This document shows positions 9,665 to 18,400 of a DNA stretch of 64,000 bases, one piece after another. The notes beneath the pieces are model-generated. The model did not search any database. It worked only from the letters and a program-made list of their open reading frames with translations, and was not told the DNA's origin. Location: contig NC_034415.1 in the NCBI RefSeq assembly GCF_002078875.1, positions 20,117,975 through 20,181,974 on the forward strand. The letters are read 5' to 3'. The position numbers and the translations under genes are program-made. Source of the stretch: Numida meleagris (taxonomy: Eukaryota; Chordata; Aves; Galliformes; Numididae). Every line of letters begins with the position of its first letter. The first letter of the stretch is position 1.

Positions 9665-12600
9665 TTATCAGATATCAGAGGAGTGGCTGGAGATGAGATG
9701 GCCTTCAGATAGCAGAGTGGAGGGAGGATATCACTGCCACGTGGCTCCATCACCACCTTGAGCCTTCTGCACATGCACAAAGACTCATTTGTGTCAGTGC
9801 TGTTAATTTTAAAAGTACCAAAACTGCAGGATGGGAAATGCAGCATCTTTGGGCCAAGGAGCTGACGTCCAGTGTAACAGCAGCAGGTGGATCAAGAGAT
9901 GTCGTGCCAGGTTCTAGCAACACGTGTGTGTGAGGGGGTCGGGCAGGCTGTCCTTGGCTGAGCCATTTCTTGCAGCTGCAGGGACACCAGAGGAGGAGCG
10001 TTCCCATGCAGTGCATGGGCCCCACGGTCCTTACCCCTGCTACTGAAACCTGTGCAGGTTCCCCCTGCAAGCGAAGAAGAGGTGAGGGCAGGAATAGCTC
10101 CAGCAGTGGTTCTGGGTCAGGAAGGTAAGGGGGCAGTGGGAGCTGGCTGGGGCATGGGTCTTGGTAGGCAATGCTCCTTAGTTGCCTTATTTCCAGGCCT
10201 TTTTCAAGGTGATGGTGGTGCTTCTTAGGCCTTCTGTGCCTGTTCTGAAGGTAAGGAAGCCTGAATCCATGCATCCTTGGCTCATGTCTGACCTAGCCAT
10301 AGTGCTGCAATGCAAACCAAAGCTGCAGCCATGTGTGGGAGAGCTCACTTTCTTTCTGGCTTTCTTCCTTCGATTTTTCCCTCCCCTCCTCCTCTGCTTT
10401 CCAGCAGATCCTCCATCCTGCAGCACAGTCCGTCCCTGCCATTCCCCCGCACCTTCCTTTGCAGCCAGGGCTGTGAGCGTGCTGTGGTTGTGAGTGTTCC
10501 AACAGCATTTGGGTCAGCCACAACCGTAAGCCTTCATCTTGTCATCTCTATAATTGATTTTAAAAACTATTAAATGGCACCCGACCAAGCAATAGTCGCT
10601 GGGGGTCTCCATATGTTCCCAGCCGTTGATGTCTCCCCATTAAAATTTGGCGCACGGACAGACCTTGAAGCATAGCTGTTAATGCACGTAGTTTATCTAA
10701 CCTGAGCCTTATTAATTCTTTATAATACATATTTTTAATTAAAATCCTACATCATTGTTAACTGGAAAAGCCCGAGTGTGCTGCATGGATGCTCCAGTTC
10801 TTACGGGCCAGACCTCTCCTTCTGCCCAAGGAGAAGTTTCTCTCTCAGGGTCTGTGTTGTACAGTGCAGCAGCCACGGTGCTGTTAGCTGCATTTCTCCC
10901 TTCCCAGGGTACAAAGCAGTCTGTCGTGTTTCCGCATGTTGCTCTGCTCTTCAAAATGCCCTGTCCTCCCTCCAGCTGAGGATTTGTTCAAAAATTAACG
11001 CATGTCTTTCAGTGAGAGCCACAACGCTGCTGCTCTTAAGGTGGCTAGAAGGACAGAAATGCAAAGTGCCGTCCCCAGACTGAGCGTGCTGTTCAGCAAA
11101 GGGCAGAGAGCACACTTAAGAATAATGCACAACAATCATGTGAGGTGAAACAAGTTTGGCGGGAGTGCCAAAGACAAAACACGAGTGTGTTACAGCCCAC
11201 GTTTTGTCCCCCGACTCTGTGCATCAGCAGAGGTAATCCCTGTCTGGCTATTAGTGGAAATAGATTTTTGCTGTGGTATTTAGAGGTATTTAATGAATAA
11301 TAATATATTGCATTCAGTGGTATCAAGTCTGATGTGATGACATGCAATTTGGGGAGGAGGATTGTGTGGGCACTGAGTGATATCCTGCCCAACAGGAGTG
11401 CCTCAGAGGAGCTGGTGGTGTTGATGCAAGGTGGCTGCAGGGTGTAGGGCATCCACAGTGACCCACTGCTTGGGGCCATAGCCTGGTCCTGCTGTACTCA
11501 GCTTCCTGCTGGTGTGGCCACATCTGTGTCTTCTCTCTTGAGTCCCTCCTCACTCATGAGGGTGATGCTGTGGGACATGTGGGTGGACGTAGGCTCCATG
11601 CCAGGGCTTAGTGACTCAATCACGAGTGGGTTTTTGTGGACCAAGATGTGCCACAGTTCTTGCCCTTTCCTTTGGTCAGTTTTGCTGGAAAAGCTCCAGA
11701 GCATTCCAGAAAGCAGCGTGGCAATATGATAGAATTTAATCAGGCTTAATTATTCCCCTGCCGTCCATCGCCTAGCAACGTCCAGCTTGACATCTGCCTG
11801 CGAATGAAATGTGTAAGCTAAGTGGGAACACGCTCAGACTAAAGCCCTACTATTCAAACCAGATCACTCCACTCATCATTGCTGTAATTCACCTCACGGC
11901 TCTTAGGCAGCGGCCGAGTACCTGCTTTCCATAAATGTTCAGCACTCTCCTCCCTGGCTTTTTCCTGGCACGGAAGCTGTCTGACGTTGTGCTGGGCTCC
12001 TTCCAGTATGCTGACACCTGATAGTATGGTATAGGGTTTCCAAGTGTCAAACCTGGGCGCCGTGGCAAGCCCCGGCCTTGTCGCTATCTGCCTCCATGCA
12101 ACAGGTCTCTGCTTATCTGGCTCCTCATCGAAATCAGGTCGCCTGCCGTGCTCGCTGAGCATGCAAGCAGTGAGCTCGCGGTGCTTAAGTCCAAAGTAGA
12201 TACAGAGTGGAGAACTTGTTCTACCCCACTGGAAGGCTGCCGAGATGAGGAGAGGAGCAAGCTAGAAATGAGTGCTCGTGCCGCCCAAGCCTGCTGGGGT
12301 GAAGGCAGCCTCCTGGGCCGGGTGAGCACAACTGGTGTCTGAGCATCCCAGGGAACCAGGGGCTGGTGTGTGTGGTAAGGGGCTGATCTGCAACATGGGG
12401 TGCTCGGATGCGGTTCTGGCCCCTCTCCACCCCTTAGGACAGTTGGTGCCAACACTATCAGGGTGTTGGCATGAATCGGTTCAGCTTCTGCATTACGCAG
12501 TTAGCAACGGAAGATCCAGCAGGATGTCAGTGCGACACACGCATTCCTAGTGGAGGACTGGGGTGGATCTGTGAGCCCAGCTGCAAGGATGCAGCTCGTG

Positions 12601-12955
12601 CAGCAGGCTGGCATGGCTTCATTTGTGCTGAACACAAAGCTGAGGTCACAGTTTTGTACGCCAGGGGCCGTGTGAGCACCTCGGCTCCCCATGGGCTCTG
12701 TACGTGCTCTGCCCCTCACCCAGCGGGGAGTGGCTCGGGCAGGGCTCAGCCTCGCTGCCACAATGTGTGCGTAGCACCTGGGATTGCAATGCCACCACCC
12801 TGCCAGCGGTCCTAGCCACAGCCCCTTAAATTCACGCGGCTCTTGACGTTTCTCGTGTTAGCAGTGAATCATGGAGGGTGGAAACGGGAAATCACCGGGT
12901 TTATTTGCTGCCCTGAAAATACGAGGTTTGTCATCGTGATATCTCACTGGGGCCT
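9665..12955. other. Intergenic sequence upstream of the ST3GAL3 CpG island
   Basis: No coding gene was recognised. AT-rich segments at about 10545-10755 and 11725-11830 look unlike neighbouring DNA and carry clusters of TAAT-type cores. The second also has CCTAGCAACG, an RFX half-site-like string. A consensus E2F-like TTTGGCGGGA occurs at 11155-11164. ORFs such as the minus-strand one at 11854-12162 show no family resemblance. Confidence 0.6.
10545..10755. promoter_or_regulatory. Candidate conserved non-coding element (AT-rich, TAAT cores)
   Basis: This AT-rich stretch contains many homeodomain-type cores (AATTGATTTTAA, TTATTAATTC, TTTTTAATTAAAATC) around a CpG-containing core (GGCGCACGGACAG). 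No repeat signature was recognised. The composition resembles developmental enhancers, but conservation cannot be judged from one genome, so this is a weak inference. Confidence 0.25.
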
Positions 12956-13042
12956 CCAGCAAGGCTGAGGGCAGCAGCGAGGGGGGCAGGGCAGCGGGGT
13001 GACGGCGCTGCTGCAGGGCTCACGGGGCAGGCGGAGGCTGCT

Positions 13043-13072
13043 ATGGCGGGGAAGCGACGCCGACCGTGCGGC
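13043..13072 (+). other. Possible alternative first exon ending at a consensus splice donor
   Basis: An ATG in good context (GCTATGGCG) is followed ten codons later by a perfect GTGAGT donor at 13073. This could be an upstream alternative 5' exon of ST3GAL3. The same bases, TGAGTCA at 13074-13080, also form an AP-1 consensus, so the match may be regulatory or accidental. Confidence 0.2.
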
Positions 13073-13306
13073 GTGAGTCACGCTTTGCCCCACGTCCAGC
13101 GCTGCGAGGCTGTGCGACGCTGGGGTGGCCGGGCGGTGCCACGCGGTCAGGTGTGCAGGGGTCCGAGGATTTGCTGGAATTGGAGAACAGCAGCGCGGCG
13201 CGCGGATGCTAAACGGGACTGTGGAGCAGGGCGGGGTGCGGCTGCAGGAGCGCGGCGGCCCGGGCCGCGAAGGAAGATGCGGCGCGGCGCGTTGCCGGGA
13301 GCGCCG

Positions 13307-13549
13307 ATTGGCGGAGTGCCGCGCCGCGATTCGCTTCGCGTGGGAGAGGGAGCGGGGTCCACGCATGCGCGCCACCGCCCTGCCGCAGCGCCCCTCCGGC
13401 GGCGACCCCCCGCCGCCCGCCCACCGTCTGCTCTCGGGCGCCTCCCGCGATTGGCTGCGGGCGCAGCCCCCCGCGCCTCCCCATTGGCCGGCGGCGGCCG
13501 CTATGCGGGCGGGTTGGCGGCGCGGGGGCCCGCCCCGGCGCTCCATTGG
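13307..13549 (-). promoter_or_regulatory. Four inverted CCAAT (ATTGG) boxes, NF-Y type
   Basis: ATTGG occurs at 13307-13311, 13450-13454, 13483-13487 and 13545-13549, each inside a GC-rich context (GATTGGC or CATTGGC). The last three are 33 and 62 bp apart, a spacing near integral helical turns that is common for NF-Y arrays. They lie just upstream of the inferred first exon of ST3GAL3. Confidence 0.6.
13362..13371. promoter_or_regulatory. NRF1-like site CGCATGCGCG
   Basis: The palindromic TGCGCA-type core GCATGCGC lies between the first two ATTGG boxes. NRF1 and NF-Y sites together are typical of CpG-island housekeeping promoters. Confidence 0.5.
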
Positions 13550-13589
13550 CGGCCGCGGTGCCCCTCAGCTCCGCGGTGGCGGCGGCCGG

Positions 13590-13682
13590 TCCCGCTGCGC
13601 CGCGCCCGGCATGGCGGCTCCCGCAGCCCCGCGCCCGGGGGCCGCGGCCGGCGGCCGAGCGCCCAGGGCCGGCGGCGGCCGG
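13590..13682 (+). other. ST3GAL3: ST3GAL3 probable non-coding first exon
   Basis: The sequence up to 13682 ends in CGGCCGG followed by a GTGAGG donor at 13683. The next acceptor, CTCCCTCCCCAG, ends at 13832, giving a short 150-nt first intron. ST3GAL3 in mammals also has an untranslated first exon. The 5' border is unknown. The exon contains an ATG at 13611 in strong context that opens a small upstream ORF. Confidence 0.5.
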
Positions 13683-13841
13683 GTGAGGAGGGGCGGCGGG
13701 AGTCCGGCGGAGGAGGAGGAGGCGGGGGGAGGTCTCGCGTGGGCCTAATTCGGGGACCCCACGCAGGGCGCGGTGGACCGGGAGAGGGTGTCAGGGAGCG
13801 TGCCCCCCCCTCACCCTGTCCTCCCTCCCCAGGTCGCGTAG
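13611..13841 (+). other. Spliced upstream ORF in the ST3GAL3 leader (26 codons)
   Basis: The ATG at 13611 has G at -3 and G at +4. Its 24 codons end exactly at the 13682 splice donor. After removal of 13683-13832, the frame reads GTC GCG TAG and stops at 13839-13841, 21 nt before the main start codon. It encodes an Ala/Gly/Pro/Arg-rich peptide starting MAAPAAPRPG. If the transcript starts upstream of 13611 this uORF should reduce ST3GAL3 translation and allow reinitiation. The start site is inferred. Confidence 0.4.
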
Positions 13842-13862
13842 CAGAGCGGCTCTGATGCGAAG
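13833..13862 (+). other. ST3GAL3: ST3GAL3 5' UTR part of exon 2
   Basis: This is the stretch between the acceptor AG at 13831-13832 and the ATG at 13863. It contains the uORF stop at 13839-13841 and a second, out-of-frame ATG at 13855-13857 (weak context, C at -3). That ATG overlaps the main start in another frame. Confidence 0.7.
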
Positions 13863-13977
13863 ATGGGACTGCTGGTGTTCATGCGCAACCTGCTGCTCGC
13901 CCTCTGCCTCTTCCTGGTGCTGGGCTTTCTATACTACTCCGCCTGGAAGCTGCACCTCCTCCGCTGGGAGGACTCCA
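13863..13977 (+). CDS. ST3GAL3: ST3GAL3 first coding exon: cytoplasmic tail and signal anchor
   Basis: ST3GAL3 is the Golgi CMP-sialic acid:beta-galactoside alpha-2,3-sialyltransferase, which caps type 1 and type 2 lactosamine chains (sialyl-Lewis precursors). This exon encodes 38 residues plus one base of codon 39, beginning MGLLVFMRNLLLALCLFLVL. There is a cytoplasmic tail of about eight residues, a hydrophobic type II signal anchor from about residue 9 to 28, and the start of the luminal stem (SAWKLHLLRWEDS). It matches human ST3GAL3 almost exactly (V7 to M, Q to R, EED to ED), as I recall that sequence. The ATG at 13863 has a strong context (AAGATGG). The exon ends at a GTAAGT donor at 13978 in phase 1, which fits the exon at 42684. 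The catalytic sialylmotifs L, S, III and VS lie outside the window. Confidence 0.95.
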
Positions 13978-14010
13978 GTAAGTACGGGCGCCGAGCCGCC
14001 GCGCTGCGCC

Positions 14011-14070
14011 GAGCCGTGCCGAGCCGTGCCGAGCCGTGCCGAGCCGTGCCGAGCCGTGCCGAGCCGTGCC
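14011..14070. repeat. 10-bp minisatellite, unit GAGCCGTGCC, six copies
   Basis: Six perfect tandem copies of GAGCCGTGCC begin 33 nt downstream of the ST3GAL3 exon 2 donor, inside the CpG island. Each unit contains a CpG. Perfect identity between copies suggests recent expansion and likely length polymorphism. Reading it as protein gives an Arg-Ala-Val-Pro-Ser-type repeat, which is not a real product. Confidence 0.95.
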
Positions 14071-15326
14071 GCTGTCCCGGCGCCGGAGGGATGTGCCGAA
14101 GCCCGACCAAACGCCGGAGCTTTCCGCACGCTTAAGGGTTTGATCGCCTAATGCTCTTTGTGGCTTTGCTTTTATTGCCGGCTACAAAAGCAGGTTCACG
14201 CTCCGTGTATCTAGTGTTAGAGCTGTCAGTTCTTGGGATCATCTGTCTTAGTTTCTGATTCCTAATTCCCGAAATAAAGAGTTTACGCGCTGAGGCTTTT
14301 GTTCCCTGACTCTGTGCAGTTTTGCAACCTGCTCTGTAAAGCCAATGTCAAAGCCAAGGTTTTTTCCTTTGGTGGATTTTGATTTCCTTCTCTGATCCGA
14401 CACGCTGGCTATCTCGCCATCTCGCTTTGTCCTTCAGGAATCCTCATCTTCCATTTATATGCCTTGCTATTCTCTGCCAACTATCTGTCATCTAAAACGA
14501 TGTCTCTCATCCTTTTGAAGTCCAAAGAAACATTTGACCCCGCTGAGTATGGTCTGAGGATTGCACTGTGCAGCAGTGCCACAGGAGGCTTTAGTTGCAA
14601 TGTGATATAGATTGAGCTGAGCTTCGATTGCTCAGTTACTGCTTTTATTTTTGCTTGCGTTGATTGCTTTCTTGTTTGCACGTGAGAACCGTTCACTGAA
14701 AATGGCAAAAGCAGGGAATAGCTCCCTCTTCTCCCCTCCCTGCCTCATGCCCAAGCTGGGCTGTCCCTCGGGATGTTTCAGACCCCTCACAGCCCACCAT
14801 TGCTCCCCAGGTCAGGCCTGAGAAGCCCTGACCCAGAAGGATTGTTTGGGCGTCCGACAAAGCCATTGGTCAAATTCTGTCTTTGCTGTAGTGTGTTGGT
14901 GTGCGTGCTGCTGGAGGTTCCTACTGCAATACCTGCTAAACTCGATCCTGTTTCTCTACCTCTGCACACCCCTTATCTTTTGTTACGTGCTCTAGGAAGT
15001 TTAGCGTGATGATGGGTGATGGCTCAGAGATGCTGTCTGCACTGCTGCAGTGACTTTAACGTGAGGACTGCTGAAGTGACTTGAGCTAGAATGGGTATAA
15101 GAAGACAATTTATAGGAGGAGACAGAATGTCTTTCTGGACAGAAGTTTCTTTTTTTTTCAGGTTTGTGCTGCAGAGAGGAGTTCGCTGCTTCACTGCTGG
15201 TCTATAAACTAGCAATTTGTCAATGATATGTTGAAAATCCTTCCCAAATGGAAATAAGGATAGAAAGTAGTTAAGAGAACAGCTCTGCTGACTTACAATG
15301 CCTGCTGTCCTTTGCTTCTCTCATAG

Positions 15327-15451
15327 CATCAGAAATTGTGTTGAGACTTCCTGAAACCAAACAGCCAAAGATGAAAAACAAACAGAACCCAAGGCAAAGA
15401 AACAACAAAAACGTACAGCAAAAAGCCCTTCAGGCCACAGCCTCAAAATGA
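15327..15451 (+). other. Exon-like segment: possible alternative 3' terminal exon
   Basis: A good acceptor (CTTTGCTTCTCTCATAG, ending 15326) with a branch-point-like CTGAC about 35 nt upstream precedes an open frame. If spliced from ST3GAL3 exon 2 (phase 1), the frame continues for 41 codons to TGA at 15449-15451. The peptide is basic and Gln/Asn/Lys-rich, starting TSEIVLRLPETKQPKMKNKQ. It resembles no protein I know, and I see no nearby AATAAA. A 40-codon opening is not statistically remarkable in A-rich DNA, so this is only a candidate. Confidence 0.2.
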
Positions 15452-18400
15452 ATTTTGTTAAACGTGGAGGAGGAGCTGTGTGTTTGCATGCCGTGTGCCA
15501 GGCTGCCGTGGTGGGTTCTGGGTTCCTTCAGGTTCCGTCCATTTGGATTTGTGGCTTTAGTTGTGTGTGTGACTTGTTGTTATAAGCCGTGTTGCTCTCC
15601 TGGGGCTTTTGCAGTAATTTTACCTTGTGATACAGTGTTGTAAATCTGTAGGCAAAGGTGGATTTCTAGAAACGGAGCGCTTCTACCAGAAAGGGCAAGA
15701 GAGGGCTGCGGCCTCCTTAGAGCAGTGCGTGCTGAGTGCCTTGGCAGCTTTCTGGCCCCATTGTGAGAGGAGCACCATGGTGTGATGCCACAGGCACGGC
15801 TGCTTTTTCCCACTCTTCTGTTTACGATGCATTCTTCTGTTGATCCTGGAAGTTGCAGTGCATGTGTTAAGCTTCTTCAGCAGGTGCCAGGCAAAGGTGC
15901 TGGTCTGAGGAGTTCACTTACCTCATCTTCATCAGTTGTCACAATTAATGCGTGCTGCACCACGGTTCCTTTTCTTCTAGAAACTTTTGTGGGTTGTGTC
16001 TTAGATATTGCCTGGAGCTCCTTGAAATTTTAGTGTAAACAGCAGCCACGTGTAAGAGGGGAATATTTCTGTGCGGTTGCTCTTCAAAGCAGCTAAGGTG
16101 GTAGCAGCTTTCTGTCGGTCTGTAGAGCTTTGTGCGTATCAAAAACATTGAATTTATCATGTAATTATACCCACGAGAAACACAGGCAGATTTAAAATCC
16201 TACGTTGGGAACCTTGATGTGAAGGGTTAATGCTCAGCTCCTGTAAGTAAGCGTTTGGGAGTTAACAAATGACAGACCTGAGGTTGCTCACTTAGCCGTG
16301 ATGAGGCCTCCTTGAGCTGACAGAATGTGATATGATGTATAAAGTTGCAGCTTTATTTCCTTTTCTTCTAAGGGGACTTTGCCTAATCAGCGCACAGGAC
16401 GGGTGGTGCTTTAATTTCCCAGTAATTCAAGCTGTGACCTTGTGCGTTTCTTCGTGACTGGTACAATACCGATGCCCTAAAGGGTAAAACTAAGTTAGCA
16501 GTGTTAATTCTTGGGTGATGAATAATCTCAGAGTATTGATGTTATGTGTACATCACCTTGTCATTGAATTCTTTTTTTTTTTTTTCTCGTGACCGATGTC
16601 TTCATTGGGTGTAACAGTGACTCCCTAACGGCAGCGATAACGTTCATCTTCTCTCTGCTCCATTCTTCGTGCTGGTGGAGGCACGAAACTAAGCTGATCC
16701 TGACAGCTGACTCCTCGGAATCTCTCCAGAGCCCGGTTTTAATGAACTCGACACCTGTATTTAATATCAAATTAAAATTGCATTCTCGTAGAGTGACGGG
16801 GAAAAAAGATCCGTCTGCTGATTTGCTGCTTGTCTGGTTTGTCCCCGTCATGTTTTAGAAAACGCCTGCATCTAGCTGTTACGGGTGAGTTTGAATGGTA
16901 ACTGCAAGGTATGTAGTCACGTTAAGGCTTCATTTGTGTATTTAGCTGCTGGAGTAAAGGAATAGTTCAAGTGCGGTGTTCGTTGCTGCTTGACACCTCC
17001 GTGAAAGGAGGCTTCTCTCCTGAGTGGATTGGAGGATGCCCATCGGTGCTTCTTGTACCTTCTCCACTGAACTTCAGACGTGTCCTCTTGGAGCGCTGCC
17101 TCGTTGGGTTTTGAGAGATTGCTCTCCTTGTGGTGTGACACTACACCGTGCCAAAGTACAAAGGGGAGCAGAAAATAATTAATTCCCTAGGGCTTATCTT
17201 TCCTGTAACAGGAATAGATTGAATTCAGCTAATGTGAGCTAATTAAGTTTGAATTAAGTTCAACTGCTTCTGCCATTGAAGGCAAGCTTCCCGTGACTGC
17301 TGCTGCTCTTTCTCCTTGCAGGAAGTGTCACGCCGCGCTGTTCCACCCCAAGCCTTTCCTTTGTCATGTTTGTTACCTTTCCTTTCCCCTTCTGCAGCTT
17401 TGGTCTCTGGTGGCAGTGATAAGAGAGGAACACCTTCCTTGCATGTTCTTCCCAGGCAGGCAATAATGACAAAAGCCACAGCCATCCAATTAAAGGTGCT
17501 GGGTTGCGTGAGGTGTGCTAAGCACAGAGAATTGACGATGCGTTGTGGGAGACAAACAAGGAAAGAAGTCCGATTTTGGGGTTAGCTGTCCTGTGCGTTC
17601 CCGAAATACCTCCCAGCAGCACATAATGATGGCTCTGTTCATTGTGTTTCTGCACAGTGCGATGCCAGGGGATTCCTACCCAGTAACGGGAGCAATAGGA
17701 GCAGGATTTGGAGGTCTGAGACGTGCACCACAGCCTCTTTCCTAACAACTCTCTCTCCCGTCCTTCCCACTGCCCGGGCATGTTCAGCTCTGAGGAGGAA
17801 GGAAGGTGATAGCTGTGCAACTGTGAAGAACGCCGTGCATGGGAAGTGCCCCAGCATCCCTGGACAGTAGGATGGGAGATGGATTCTTGCTGCCGGTGCC
17901 TCGGGATTTGCTTTATCTGCTTGGAGGAGCGCGTTTGTACCCGTAACTGTGAAGGACAGAATACGCTCGCATTAACGTTTAATATTGATCTTTGTTACTT
18001 AACCTGCTATGCGTAGAGCTGATTTTGCAACTTAAAAACGAATATGTTCAAAGGAAGGAGTGATTCCTTTAAAAAATGTCCTGGCTGTGGAAATCTTGGA
18101 CTCGTTCCCCCGAGGCAGCATTTTTTTGTGGCCTCTCGAAATACCAAAATATGCCTGGGGCAAGGAGTGTGACGCTGCTTTTCTCTTCTCTATTGTATTT
18201 GTATCTACATTAGCTTTGAATTAATTGAAAAATATACACCCTACTTTAGGCACTGTAGTTGAAACTGAAGTTAGTACAGTTTCTAACTGTAGATTGGGAG
18301 CTTTCAGTTTGAATGTGGCTTTTGAAACATCCCCAGGTATTCTCTCTCACTGTCTGCACAACGGAACCAAGTCACTACTCTGTCATCTGTTGCTCGGTGT

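Larger units (their letters stand above)
12956..14140. promoter_or_regulatory. ST3GAL3: CpG island promoter of ST3GAL3
   Basis: About 1.2 kb of very GC-rich, CpG-dense sequence spans the start of ST3GAL3, in contrast to the CpG-poor DNA on both sides. It has no obvious TATA box and carries multiple GC boxes, four ATTGG boxes and an NRF1-like palindrome. That is the pattern of a broadly expressed gene with dispersed start sites. Several long ORFs on both strands are by-products of the base composition. Confidence 0.85.

Noticed and set aside
11155..11164. E2F consensus TTTGGCGGGA
   Set aside because: A single isolated 10-mer, not near a CpG island or start site, so too weak to list as a feature.
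12944..13855. Long open frames on both strands across the CpG island (200-270 codons)
   Set aside because: Stop codons are rare in CpG-rich DNA. The translations are Arg/Ala/Gly/Pro-rich, overlap in several frames and cross real splice sites of ST3GAL3. They match no family.
14006..14135. Apparent protein repeat (Arg-Ala-Val-Pro-Ser) after the ST3GAL3 start exon
   Set aside because: It is read-through of the intron minisatellite. The GTAAGT donor at 13978 and the matching downstream exon show this sequence is spliced out.
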